A stretch of 64,000 nucleotides of DNA from Emiliania huxleyi CCMP1516 (lineage: Eukaryota; Haptophyta; Isochrysidales; Noelaerhabdaceae), in the NCBI RefSeq assembly GCF_000372725.1, contig NW_005201069.1, positions 144,921 through 208,920 on the forward strand. The letters run 5' to 3'. Under the pieces are notes generated by a model. The model did not search any database. It was not told the origin of the DNA and saw only the letters and a program-made list of their open reading frames with translations. Shown here in pieces: positions 20,150 through 34,963 of this stretch. The translations under genes were made by a program, and so were the position numbers. Within the stretch, counting starts at the first letter, position 1. Each line of letters starts with the position of its first letter.

Positions 20150-22107
20150 TCAGTCGTCGATCGTCATCGTCATCACGCGCGAGCGGGGCCGCCCGGCCGC
20201 GGGCGTGACCCCGTCGGACAAACGGCCGCTCGAGCCGCCCTGCGAGGCGAGCGAGGCGCGCTCCGCCGCCTCGGTGACGCGGTCGCGCTCGGTCCGCTCC
20301 GAGTCGGTCGACTCGTGCCGCGCGTCGCCGCCCAGCCGCAGCGACTGCAGCCGCATCCGCAGCCGCGACCAGCGCGTGCGCTTGGCGTGGAGCGAGAGGA
20401 GCGACTTGCCCATCTTCATCTGCCGGCGGCGGAGGGCGGCGGGGGTGGGGGTGGCGGGGAGGGCGGCGGGGGGCAGGAAGGGTGGCGGCGGTGGGGTGGC
20501 GGGCGGGGTGGCGGCGGGGGGCGCTGGAGCGATGGGAGTGCGTTTGGGCCTGGAGCGACTCGCCAAAGGCGAGCTTGAGGGGAGCGCGCAGCCGGATGAA
20601 GGTGCCGTTGGAGGACTCGCGGTCGTGCAGCCAGAACTGGCCGTTCTGGTGGATGATGAAGGCGTGCTCGCCTGCTCACAGGCCGCTCGAGGTGAGGGCG
20701 GGCTGCTCACCCCGCCGTCGCGTGACGGGGCGGGTCTGCGCGCGCCAGAGACCGAGTGGTCCGGGATCGAGACGTCGTTGTGCTCCGAGAAGCGGCCGAG
20801 CGAGGCGGTGGAGTGGCGGTTGAAGGAGATCCAGTGGCGCAGCTTGAGCGTGCGGTGGTTGGACCACGACTCGAGCATGATCGCCGGCGAGTGGATCATC
20901 ATCGCCTGCGCCGACTCTGGGTACTTTGCCTTGCAAATCGGGCAGTGCGTGTTGACAGCGCTCGACCCCTCGGGCTGCATCCAGCGCTGCAGGCACTGCA
21001 GGTGCACGTACTTTACGGTGCCGGTGCACTGGCACAGGTTGAGCAGCGGGTTGCCGTGGCACCCCGACTCGTAACAGATGTAGCACTGCGGCCGCTGCAG
21101 GTCGCCGTCGCCCTCCTCCTCCTCCACGTCCGTGTCGCGCTCGTCCTCGTCGATGACGCACTCGGGCAGCGCGGCGTCCTGCACCAGCTGCATCTGCGTC
21201 GCGGCGTCGTCCTCCAGCCGGATCTTCGACACGAGCACGTACGCCTGCCCCAGCCGGAAGATATCTCCCTCCTGCAGCCGCCACGGGATCAGCCGCGCGC
21301 CGCGCATCCCGACTTTGAGAAAGACGTCGCCGCGCGAGCACGGGAAGCCGGGCGTGCTGCTCGCCACCCGGTTCTCGTCCATCACCGGGCTGAACCAGAA
21401 GACGTTGTCCTCGCGGTCGAAGCGGATAAACGCTCGCCGGCCGGAGAGCTGGAGGCAGGGGGAGCGCAGGGGCTCTCGGAAGGGGGCGCCGCGTGCGCCG
21501 CGCGCGGGTGGGGCGCGATGAGGTGTGCGCCGGCGCGCGCGCCTTCCAGTCGCGCAGCAGGATCGAGGTGGCGCCGCCCGACGCCTCCCTCGCCTCCTCC
21601 GCCTCTGGCCCCTCGCTGTTTCGCGCGAGCGCGTTCAGCGTCGCGCCAGACTCATCCACTGTGTAATCCTGCTGCAAAATCCGGCTGGAGCTGTTGCGCT
21701 GCGACTGGTACGTCTGCACCGACACGTTGACCCACCCCCGCGACTTGGAGCTCGATCCCATCCAGCAGCGGCCCAGCGGCCCAACAGCGTCCTGCGAGAA
21801 AGACAGCGCCCACTCTGGCTCAAGGCATTCTTTCCTCTCCCTCGTATCCTTCAGGTATACTGTACCACCGCTTGTCGCCCGTGCTAGGTCGGGGGGCGAA
21901 GCGCTCCCAGACCGACTGGAAGGCGCGGGACAGGTCGGCCGCGAGGTCCGGCCACTCGACGTGTGAAAAGAGCTGTGTAACCATCACATCGGCGGTCGGC
22001 AGGTGCATGCCTGCCGACTCTGCTCGCCCACCTGGTGGTGGCGGCGGCGCCGCCGCTGACGACGGTACTGCGACCGGCGGCAACAGCGGCGCTGCCAGCG
22101 TCGTCAA
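20150..22107 (-). CDS. FHA-domain / RING-CH (RINGv) E3 ubiquitin ligase-like protein
   Basis: The middle exon has a MARCH-type RING-CH finger, CYICYESGCHGNP then CQCTGTVKYVHLQCLQRWM and HCPICKAKYP, the C4HC3 pattern of E2-binding ligases. Before it, DVFLKVGMRG and LQEGDIFRLGQAYVLVSKI resemble the end of an FHA fold. After it, SVS is spliced to EHAFIIHQNGQFWLHDRESS and NGTFIRL, a canonical phosphothreonine-binding FHA core. The C-terminus is basic and ends MTMTIDD. Introns are GC-AG: one between KARA/SGRRAFIRF (about 21546-21457), one after HSVS (GCGCGC against exon GCGAGC) and one after GESLQ. A 5' exon at about 22107-21850 (MHLPTADVMVTQLF) is likely but its junction is unresolved. Inference: recruits phosphorylated partners for ubiquitylation. 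Confidence 0.75.
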
Positions 22108-22849
22108 CAGCGTCGGCGCAGGCGGCCGGCAGCGACTGCCGGCGAACGAGCAGACGGTGCTGCACGCTTACGCTTCACTGCATGAAGCCAACACTGTCGC
22201 TCTCGACGCAGAGCACCTCGGTGGTGGTGTCGATGCGGTGGTGGAGGTGGTGGAGGAGGCGGAGGGCGCTGCGGCGGCGCTCCGTGAGGACGCGCAGCGG
22301 GCTCTCGCCAGTGCCGCAGACGCAGCGGCTTCAGGTGGCGGCTGCTACGGCAAAAGCCATGCTGAGGCTTGGGCGGAGAGTGCGGCGCTGGAGCAGTGGG
22401 CAGACGAGCTCGAAGAGCTCGCCGAGCTCGCGGCAGCGGCGGAAGACGCGGATGGATCAGATCAAGACGAACCGAAGAGCGCCAGGACATCTACAGCGAG
22501 CTGTGAGCTACCACTTTCTTCCCGCTACGCTCGTGTTATTGGAGATGTTCAAGATGCAGTTTATCGGGCCGACGATCGGCAGCGAGGAGATATTCCTCGC
22601 CTCGCTGCTCATCGTGGGCATTCGTTCAAGATGCTGAGCGACCGCGCGACGGCGACGGCGGCTGCTGCTGCTGCTGCCGCTGCTTCTGCCGCTGTTGTTG
22701 TCTCTGTTGCGGTTGCTGCCATAGCTGCTGCGGCCGCACCACCCGGCGAGGCCATCCTCGCGCGCACGGACGCTACAGGCGCGGGCGCGGGGGTGGAGGG
22801 TGCGTATGAGGCGGAGATGATGGAGGCGCTCGCCGCGTGCGGCGATTGA
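21872..22849 (+). CDS. Doubtful 325-residue Ala/acid-rich reading frame
   Basis: An open frame with ALREDAQRALASAADAA and long Ala/Val runs, but no domain. Its first part lies antisense to the likely 5' exon of the FHA/RING gene. GC-rich DNA easily yields such frames. I list it because nothing else explains 22110-22770, but I would not defend it as a gene. Confidence 0.2.
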   Translation: MSPVLGRGAKRSQTDWKARDRSAARSGHSTCEKSCVTITSAVGRCMPADSARPPGGGGGAAADDGTATGGNSGAASVVNSVGAGGRQRLPANEQTVLHAYASLHEANTVALDAEHLGGGVDAVVEVVEEAEGAAAALREDAQRALASAADAAASGGGCYGKSHAEAWAESAALEQWADELEELAELAAAAEDADGSDQDEPKSARTSTASCELPLSSRYARVIGDVQDAVYRADDRQRGDIPRLAAHRGHSFKMLSDRATATAAAAAAAAASAAVVVSVAVAAIAAAAAPPGEAILARTDATGAGAGVEGAYEAEMMEALAACGD

Positions 22850-24227
22850 GCGCCTCCCTCTCTCTCCGGCTGCGCGCCTGACCGGTGCGGCCTCCGAGTC
22901 GGCGTCTAGCGCGCGCGATAAGGTTTTTGCTCGCCTTCCCTGGGACCCCGTGTTGCGTGACTCTGTGCGATTTCGGGTCCGGGGTTGTGCGTTTACGTGA
23001 AAAGGGCGTGCTGCCCATCTCGGTGAGTAGCTGCCGGTCCCCGGCGAGGTTCGCCCCTGACGCGACGTACTCGAACCAGACGCTGATATCGAGCGCCAGG
23101 CACAGCGCGTGGAAGATGTGGATCAGACGGGCGCAGTCTGCATCCTTGCAGTCGCCCTTACCGAGGCCGAAGAGTGCGCCCGTGTTATCCACGAAGCAGA
23201 TCACGTCCCTGCCGCGGAGCTGGTTGGGGCGAGACAAAGCCGCGACGAGCGGCGCCAGCGCCTCCAGCTGCGTGATGTACTGCTCTCGCTCAGTCCAGCT
23301 GGCGATGATGTGGGCCGGGACCTCCGCTGAGAGGTCACGCCACGGTGACTCCTCGTCTAGCGGGTCATACAGGGCGACGCCGATGCGGGCCGGAGGCGTC
23401 GCCTTGGCCTCGTACATAGCGTCCGTGTAGAGGATTATGGGCGGGCCAGAGTGACGGTCGCCGCAGCAGTGAACCCTGCGCTGCGGGAGGCGCGGCAGGA
23501 GAAAGGCGAGGAAAAGAAGGGCCTCTAGGACCAGCTCGGCGATCGAGCCGGTATCGTCCCTCGCTCGGGATCTCGACTCGACCCATCGACGCAGGATACC
23601 TATCGCTGCTCTGCCGACGCGGCCAGTCGACCCAGAGGAACGCACAAATTCGAGCTTTCCGAAGAAGGTCTTGGCCTCTGACCCAGGGATACCCTCAGCC
23701 ATGAAACGGTCAATGGAGAGGAGGAGCTTTGCAATCCTCTCTGGCTTCGATCGCATCGTGACGAAGCCTCGAGAAAAGTCTGAGAGGTCGGTAATCACAC
23801 CCAGGAAAGGGTTGATCTCCCGTGGGGGCACGTCCTTGAGGCCCTCAGCCAATGGGATGCCCAACCACACATGAATCTGCCTCAGCACGCATTTGGCCGA
23901 GGCCGCCGCCCACGATGGGCCGCATATGTCGTAGTCATCGAAGTATGCGCAGCACGGAATGCCAAAGAAGCGGCGCGCAATGGCCGCGACAAGTTGAGAA
24001 TGACGGTTCCACGAGAGGACCGCATCTGCGAGGCCAAAATTGTGGCCGGGCATAGTGTAGAAGCGCACATCATGCACTTCCGTATCATACACTGCGACTG
24101 CCTTCGAAGGCGCTGTGCGAGAAAACAAATTCGTCGAACATCTTGAGCACTTGAGCACTGGATAGGGTCGATTCCGCATGGTACGGGACCCCTCGATCGT
24201 CTCGCCCTCCCTCTCTGGTGTGTTCAT
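22773..24227 (-). mobile_element. Fossil reverse transcriptase-RNase H piece (DIRS-like or other LTR-related retroelement)
   Basis: Reads as the later part of a reverse transcriptase with the catalytic YFDDY box after FGLADAVLSW, followed by a connection region and an RNase H-like part (ILYTDAMYEA, CFVDNTGALFGLGKG). The neighbourhood 24230-24600 may be a decayed upstream part. No gag, recombinase or integrase is seen. It looks like a partial, broken copy with perhaps one or two breaks, not very old since a long frame is still readable. The flanking inverted repeats would suit a DIRS-like element, but the host FHA/RING gene lies inside the same interval, so that link is only a suggestion. Confidence 0.7.
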
Positions 24228-24589
24228 TGGGGGGGGTCATAACAAACATCTTTCTTATCACTTTGCTTCTCCACATGACCCAAGCATCTGCACCGTGAGG
24301 TGTGATACATTGGGGCGTAAAGGGTCAGTCTGGAGAGCGCCGCGCATGAGGAGCGAGGGCCAAGCGCGCTCGCGAAAGTAGGCGGCGAAAGCGCGCACCA
24401 GCTGAAGTGCAAGTTTGGTGTTCACAGCAGCGGAGGCTGAGTGAAGACCGCATGCGATGTGCGCGAGGGCACACGAGAGGGACTCAGGAGAGGTATCCGT
24501 GAGTACCCTACGATAAACTAGTGGCCTACCACGAGTTGGGGCCCCCACCCCAATCGTTATCGGCGGATTATAATTACATCCTTTCGGCG

Positions 24590-26396
24590 CTGCTGACCGT
24601 GCCATGCTGCTCAACTGACCGCCTGCATAGCTCGCGGCCTTAGTCTTCAGCATTCAGTGACGACCTGATCGTACGGCCAGTAGGAAGGTGTCCTTCCAGC
24701 TGCGTGCACGCTTCTGACGCAATGCGCGTCACAAACTGCCTCGGATTGGCTGCTGGCACTCTCGAGGCTATGCCTACACAGCCTCGCGCGCATGGGCAGT
24801 CAAGAAGGACCATGCACCTTCTCAGGACAGCGCCGGTGCCTCTCTCTTGGACCGGCAAACTTGGTGGTCTAGTGTCACCAATGTGGGACCAGTGCGCCAT
24901 CGCGCCATCGACAGCTCTGAACTGCGCCTCACCACTGACCGGGAAGGCCGCCAAGTGGGTCAGCACCGGTCGCACATTGTGGCAGCAGTCAGCAGCGCAT
25001 GTCTGATAGCTAGAGCAGCAGCATCAGGGTCGCAGGGTCGGATCGTGTCAAGCCTCTCGCCCGGCCGGCCGCGCGCAGACCGGTCGGCCTGTCTGCTGTC
25101 TGGAGTGATCTGTCGGCGGTCAGTACGACATTCGTGCACAAAGCAGACACCAGACCTCGGTTTCCCATAGGGTTTCTGCTGCGGTTTTCCATGGCGGTTT
25201 CCCATAGCCGAAAACCCAGGGGTCGGTCGGTTTCTGCGGCGCGCTCTGTTTTTTCTGGGATCTGTTTTCTGGGACACCCGCCTCGATTTCCCGTGGGATC
25301 TGCCGTGGGTCTGGTTTCTGCGGTGTGAATATATCTCCCGCTTCGTCCTAATGAGCTCATTCCGGCCAATGAACAGGTGAACCCCCATCCGATTTTTTTC
25401 AAGTGGGAACAGCAAAAAAGCGGCATGTGCATTCTGGTTTCTGGTTTCTGGTTTCTGCTCCGATTGGTCGCGACTGGTGATGAGTGTTAAGCTGAGGTTG
25501 TCAACGTCGGGTGCGGGTAATTCTCGGCACGGATCGGCACGTGTGGTAGCGTGCGATGAGGCCTTGCCAGCTCCTGGTGGTGCCCTCAAGATCGCCGCGC
25601 GCATTGGCCGCTCCGCCGACGTTGTGATAGAGCTTCTTTCTGTCTCCAACAGAGTAGATCCAAACACTGTATTGATAGGTGATAGGTACTCAAAACACTC
25701 GCACAACGCCTGCCTGCCTTTCACAGCTCAGCCTTTCAGGGCTTGGGCATGACAAGCAACGGCCCCGCCGGTCGGCGTCCGATGCACGAGGCAGCCATGT
25801 TGGCTGCCACGGCGTTTCCGCTCGGGATCGCGGCAGCCTGGCGGACTCGACCGCATCGCAGGCCTCCCTCCCGTGAGCCACAAAAGTGCGTGGCAGCGCG
25901 GCGCGCCGCCAACCTCGCTTTCGGAGCAGAAACCAGAAACCAGAAACCATAATGCCTGGAGCGATAAAACGGTTCCCCCCAAGGGTTCCTCCCACCCAGA
26001 ACATGCTGCTGTCTTAGTACTCCCGTTCGACCCATTCGGAATCCGATTAGTTAATGAAGGGTCATTCCGCCGGAATGACCCCTCCACGGGGAGATCGTTC
26101 ACACCTCGAAAAACCAGAACCCAGAGTGTCTGGACCGATATTCCCATGGCCCGGATGTTTTCTGTGGGATGTGTCGAAAAAGCAGAATACAGAGCTCCTC
26201 CTCCTATAAATCAGACGGTTTCTTGATAGCTGATATGCCAGGGAAGAGCCTGGTATCTCAGTATGTTATATCCTATGATATAACATAGTGGTGTCTGGTT
26301 TATGCACACCTCCAGTACGAACGATCAGGTCGGAGTTTTCTTATGGTTGGAGGGTCTATCTGTATGTACTCCTCGAGATCTCTCCAAATCTGCCCC
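24590..26396 (-). repeat. Right arm of long inverted repeat, split by a transposon
   Basis: Reverse complement of 19024-19630 in two parts, 24590-25128 and 26313-26396. The interruption 25129-26312 has the features of a DNA transposon, showing that the arm is older than that insertion. Confidence 0.85.
25129..26312. mobile_element. Non-autonomous DNA transposon, 1184 bp, hAT-like
   Basis: It is inserted in the repeat arm and flanked by the 8-bp direct repeat CAGTACGA (25121-25128 and 26313-26320), present only once in the uninterrupted arm near 19105. Its ends are inverted repeats: inside 5 variable bases, GTGCACAAAGCAGACACCA on the left matches GTGCATAAACCAGACACCA from the right at 17 of 19 positions. 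Inner inverted arms with repeated GGTTTCT lie at 25430-25461 and 25925-25956. No transposase frame is visible. The 8-bp duplication suits hAT-type elements; the family call is inference. Confidence 0.75.
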
Positions 26397-26439
26397 CTGT
26401 GTTAGACCGGGTTAGATCGGGAAGTCGGTGCTAGTGTTG

Positions 26440-27253
26440 ATGTAGGCGGCGTCGCCCGCCACTTCATTCAGAGGGGAAGCTGCTAGGGAAGCTGCAGCCC
26501 CAGCCAGCCAGCCAGCCGCCCCAGCTGCCAGGCTTGCTCTCTGCTGGCAGTGTATGTCCATCCACTGCGCCGCATGAAGTGTGGGTATGCGTACGAACCA
26601 TTCATTTCTCTCATTAGGAGAGAAAGATTTCATCCCGAGTTTTCTTCCTGAGAGAGAGCTCTTCTCTCTTCCTGCGTGAGTGCTGCCATGCGCCGAGATT
26701 TTTCAAAACCCACAAAGATCACCACCTCGCTTGCGCCAGTCCCGTGCCCAGAGGGGAAGTGTGCCCTGCCAAACGAGGGATGCGGAGGAGAGGAGGACCC
26801 CCCCCCCAATGGAAACAAATGATTTAACTGAGTTTTCTCTTCGTGCGAGGGAGTTTTGTCGTAAAATTCTCTTCTTCATCGGCTTTGCGAATCTATTGGA
26901 GAACCAAAATGCTCTCACTCCTCGCCGCGACGACCGCTGGCTTTTCGGCTCCCACCGGCTCCCGCGCCGCGCAGTCGTCCCGCACCGTCAACGACTTCCG
27001 CTTCGGCACGGGTACTGTTGTGCCCACGGCACTCGGCGGCGCCGATCCGATGGCGTCGAAAACGCGGGATGCGGCCGCATCGGTGGAGCCGCCCGACTCT
27101 TGGCGCTTTGGAGTTGGCTCGGTGGCGCCGAAGCCGCTCGGCGGCACTGGCGGCCCGGGCACCGGTCGTGTCGAGGCGAAGGAGGATTTCAGGTTCGGAA
27201 CCGGTCGCAACGATGGACGCCAAAACTCGATCGACTTCCGCGGGGGAGCCTGA

Positions 27254-27270
<17 letters not shown>
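26440..27270 (+). repeat. Left arm of inverted repeat flanking phosphoglucomutase
   Basis: Matches 32055-32705 in reverse complement, including the whole small gene at 26909-27253. This arm carries an extra segment at about 26599-26745 and a different stretch at 26800-26885, so the arms have diverged by insertions and deletions outside the gene. Confidence 0.85.
26909..27253 (+). CDS. Small possibly plastid-targeted protein with RFGxG repeats, copy 1
   Basis: 114 residues, one exon. The start MLSLLAATTAGFSAPTGSR is chosen because the second copy (32080-32421) is conserved from here, while the upstream frames differ. The leader is short and hydrophobic, with AGFSAP resembling the Ala-Phe cleavage motif of secondary red plastids. 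The mature part has three similar units, NDFRFGTG, DSWRFGVG and EDFRFGTG, joined by Pro/Gly-rich linkers such as APKPLGGTGGPGTGR. I do not recognise the family. It is near-identical to copy 2 (one Ser extra and a few substitutions), which suggests recent duplication or gene conversion. The function is unknown; the two copies flank phosphoglucomutase without an evident pathway link. Confidence 0.75.
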   Translation: MLSLLAATTAGFSAPTGSRAAQSSRTVNDFRFGTGTVVPTALGGADPMASKTRDAAASVEPPDSWRFGVGSVAPKPLGGTGGPGTGRVEAKEDFRFGTGRNDGRQNSIDFRGGA

Positions 27271-31611
<4,341 letters not shown>

Positions 31612-32079
31612 GACCTGAGACCTCTCGCGCGCCACTCCTCGCCGCCAGTCGCGGCCGCGGCGCATACCCCTCATTTTTCCTCCCATGATCTCGCGTTCCT
31701 CTTGTCGTGGCTGTTGCTCCTGCCATCGATGTCCCCTCTCTCCGCACAGACTCTCGGCTCCCCGATGCCGAGAGATCCTCCCTCCCTGCGATTACGATGT
31801 CTTCTCCCCGTGTTCCCATCCAGTCTCATACCGATGGATTGTCACCGGGAGGAGGTGGATGATGTGGTACGTCCTTTACCTGTATGCAAAATCGCGCACA
31901 GTTTAGTACAGAAAGTCGTGGGACACGTACATAAATCATCACATCAGACACAACAGCGCGGGTCAACAGGTCGTCATCTCTCACATCAGGTCAAAAGGTG
32001 CGCACTAATCACTGCGCTGCCGATTACTGCGGCGGCAGTGGGGCTCCTGGGTGCGGCGCGTCATGCGAATTGGAATGAC
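31612..32079. other. Convergent intergenic region
   Basis: About 470 bp between the phosphoglucomutase stop and the stop of the minus-strand small gene; the right inverted-repeat arm begins at about 32055. No gene is seen. Confidence 0.5.
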
Positions 32080-32705
32080 TCAGGCTCCCCCGCGGAAGTC
32101 GATCGAGTTTTGGCGTCCATCGTTGCGACCGGTTCCGAACCTGAAATCATCCTTCGCCTCGACACGACCGGTGCCCGGGCCGCCAGTGCCGCCGAGCGGC
32201 TTCGGCGCCACCGAGCCAACTCCAAAGCGCCAAGAGTCGGGCGGCTCCACCGATGCGGCCGCATCCCGCGTTTTCGACGCCATCGGATCGGCGCCGCCGA
32301 GAGCCGTGGGCACAATGGTGCCCGTGCCAAATCGGAAGTCGTTGACGGTGCGGGACTGCGCGGCGCGGGAGCCGGTGGGAGCCGAAAAGCCAGCGGTCGT
32401 CGCGGCGAGGAGTGAGAGCATTTTGGTTCTCCAATAGATTCCCCAAGCCGATGAAAACGAGAAAAAAAGCCCGCGCGCGTTGGGGGCGTCCTTCTCTCCT
32501 CCGCATCCCTCGTTTGGCAGGGCACACTTCCCCTCTGGGCACGGTTCGTACGCAGACCCACACTTCATGCGGCGCAGTGGATGGACATACACTGCCAGCA
32601 GAGAGCAAGCCTGGCAGCTGGGGCGGCTGGCTGGCTGGCTGGGGCTGCAGCTTCCCTAGCAGCTTCCCCTCTGAATGAAGTGGCGGGCGACGCCGCCTAC
32701 ATCAA
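32055..32705 (-). repeat. Right arm of inverted repeat flanking phosphoglucomutase
   Basis: Reverse complement of much of 26440-27270, from just past the small gene's stop to the CCACTTCATTCAGAGGGGAA-like sequence at the outer end. Confidence 0.85.
32080..32421 (-). CDS. Small possibly plastid-targeted protein with RFGxG repeats, copy 2
   Basis: 113 residues, same leader (MLSLLAATTAGFSAP) and the same three RFGxG units as copy 1 at 26909-27253. It differs by one missing Ser after AAQ, Thr-Ile for Thr-Val and Asp for Glu near the third unit. The frame stays open upstream of the chosen ATG, but the upstream sequence is not conserved in frame between the copies, which supports this start. That both copies are intact argues that both are under selection or that the duplication is recent. 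Confidence 0.75.
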   Translation of the reverse strand: MLSLLAATTAGFSAPTGSRAAQSRTVNDFRFGTGTIVPTALGGADPMASKTRDAAASVEPPDSWRFGVGSVAPKPLGGTGGPGTGRVEAKDDFRFGTGRNDGRQNSIDFRGGA

Positions 32706-32902
32706 CAAGCAGGCGGGCGCGCAAACGCGCAATGAGCTCCTTCTCTAAACTCTCTCGCACAACACTTCGGTTTAGCACCCCGCCCGCAAAGGGTGGGGTG
32801 GGGGGAGGGGGGGACAAAAGCCTGCGAACCCCACACACTCATGCACATGCAACATGTACATGTGTAGCATGTTGTAACAGACAGAATCGCGAGGGTGACG
32901 TG
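32422..32902. other. Upstream region between small gene and methyltransferase
   Basis: About 480 bp, divergent. It contains the outer end of the inverted-repeat arm (to about 32705), CTGGCTGG repeats and a CACATGCAACATGTACATG patch. No gene is seen. Confidence 0.4.
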
Positions 32903-34517
32903 ATGCGATGCGACATACTTGTACGTCGAGTAGCATCGGCCATCCCCTGCGGCTGCGTTCGTTGGGGAGCGCAGCTGCTGACCGCCGCGCGTCGTCGAAA
33001 GGCGCGCGGGCTTGAGCAGGGGATGCTTGCGCTGGCGGCTCACATTGCGCTGTCGTATTGCACTCTCCTCCCCTTCCTCGGCTTCTTCATCCGGCTCACG
33101 AAGAGCATCATCCTCAACGACGCGCTCACTCTCTTTTATGCAATCGTGTACTGGGCTCCCTTCTCGTTCGTCATGAACGTCTACGCGCGCCTCTTCCTCT
33201 CACGCAAGGTTGCAACCTTCCGCAGCACCCGCCCCTCCTTCCTCAAGAAGGGCGCCTACGAGTACTCCGCCGCGACCGACATCTTCTACTCCAAAGATTA
33301 CTCCAACCTGGACGACTCGCTCGAAGAGTGGGGAGCTGTCGAGTACCTGCCCTTCGTGTACAACGCGGTCCTCAACAAGTACAACACCCGACTCAACTTT
33401 AAGCAGGTCCCCAGCCTCAACCTGACCCCGCTCCTCGACCCCCACCCTGACCAGCCCCGATTCCCCGTCCCAACAGGACCTGCACGGGCCGCTGCTCGAT
33501 CTTGTCGCCCACTCGACCGATGACGAGTTCCGCGTTCTCGACATCGGACCTGGGACGGGCAACTCTACGATGGACATCTCGTCCGCTCTGCGCAATGCGT
33601 GAGCACCACTCCCGAGAGCCCTCGCCCACGTGCACTCTGCCGCGACACGGCCCGGCGACGCCCGCGACGCCTCAGAAGGCCACCTCCCGCACCGACTGAC
33701 TGACTCGCTCGAGATACACACTCACGGCGTGCGCATGGCTTATCGGTGACGCGTCCACGCCGGCTGCGCAGCTGCGTCTGCTGCCTTGACATCTCTGAGC
33801 GTCTGCTCAAGATGTGCAAGGAGCGCAATCCACACGCGTACTGCTTCAAGGGCTCAATGGAAGACACGCTCTTCGAGGATGGCTCCTTCGATGTCGTCTA
33901 TAACTTTGGTGGCATCAACGAGACCGACATCGACAAGTCGCTCGCTGAGACGGTGCCATCTAATTGCTGCCTCCCACCTCCCGATTCTGCCATCCACTCA
34001 CCGCCACCCACCTCCCTCACCAGTGGCGTATCGCCAAGCCTGACTCATTAATCGTCCTCGCCGACGAGAATTTCGACGCGACCTCGAGGCTGAGGAAGCT
34101 GTGGGTGGTGTTCATCTCCAACCTAACCTTCATCCACAGCTACTATTGGGACATGACCGCATCGCGCCCGCCCAAGCAGCCCTTCCCCAAGATTCGCCGT
34201 TGGTGCCGCCACCCCTGCCCGCCATCGCGTTGCCTCGCTGCCTTGCGCTGCCGCTCAACGCACCGCCTCGCTGTCTCGTGTCGCTCGCAGTGACACGGTC
34301 TGACGGCCTCCCTACGCGGTGTCGCAGGCTAGACTCGCATGCGGGCGAGTACGAGGTGCTCTACGACGGAGTCAAGCCCGGCCTCTTCTTCACAATGGTC
34401 ATCCGCAAGACCTCAGCTAAGACCCGCGAGCGGGGTCCCCAGCCTGCCATCCCCGTCTTCCGCCTTGTTGACTCCGGTACTGTGATGGGCAAGGCGTCGG
34501 CACGCAAGGCGGCATGA
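32903..34517 (+). CDS. Membrane-anchored class I SAM-dependent methyltransferase
   Basis: From MRCDILVRRVASAIPCG, two hydrophobic segments (about residues 35-60 LALAAHIALSYCTLLPFLGF and 65-90 FYAIVYWAPFSFVMNVYARL) anchor the protein. ATDIFYSKDYSNLDDSLEEW and FVYNAVLNKYNTRLNFKQ follow. After an intron ending at about 33475 comes SAM motif I, VLDIGPGTGNST, and after another CCLDISERLLKMC (the ribose-binding acidic strand end), CFKGSMEDTLFEDGSFDVVY (motifs II/III) and NFGGINETD. The last exons give PDSLIVLADENFD, YYWDMTASRPPKQPFPK and EYEVLYDGVKPGLFFTMVIR. It resembles Methyltransf_11/25-type lipid or small-molecule methyltransferases; the substrate is unknown. Intron boundaries are approximate, and the ATG is the first in frame after the repeat arm. 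Confidence 0.75.
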
Positions 34518-34963
34518 GCCATAGTCCATAGACCATAGACTGCGTGGTCAGAGAGGAGAGAGGAGAGGAGAGCCCGCGGCATGGTAGCGTAGGGGGAGTT
34601 GCTGAGGAGAGGCAGACTCAAGGAGCTATCTCGACGGCGGCGCGAATCCGGAGAGGCGTTGCGCTCGGCGTACATAGAGCCGTAGTAGGGGGAGGGTCAA
34701 TCGCGATGTGCACGTCACAATTATTGTGTCACAAAAATATCCAGGCGAATTTAGGAATTTGAGTATTTTGATAGGCCTCTTTCCGCACGCACAAAGACCC
34801 ACACCGGTTAAACGTATATCCGAGCGCGTACCGCTATCTCACTGACTCGGCCTTCAACGCTCTTCTCGATCTTCTATCGTCACCCGCGCGGAAAGGAGAA
34901 AGCCGCGCAGCGGCACGTCGCCCACGACCCCAGCCGCGACCCACCCAGCCGCAACCCGCCGCG
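34518..34963. other. Convergent intergenic region
   Basis: About 445 bp between the methyltransferase stop and the TPR gene stop. It includes AGAGGAGAGG repeats and an AT-rich stretch near 34715-34770. No gene is seen. Confidence 0.5.
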
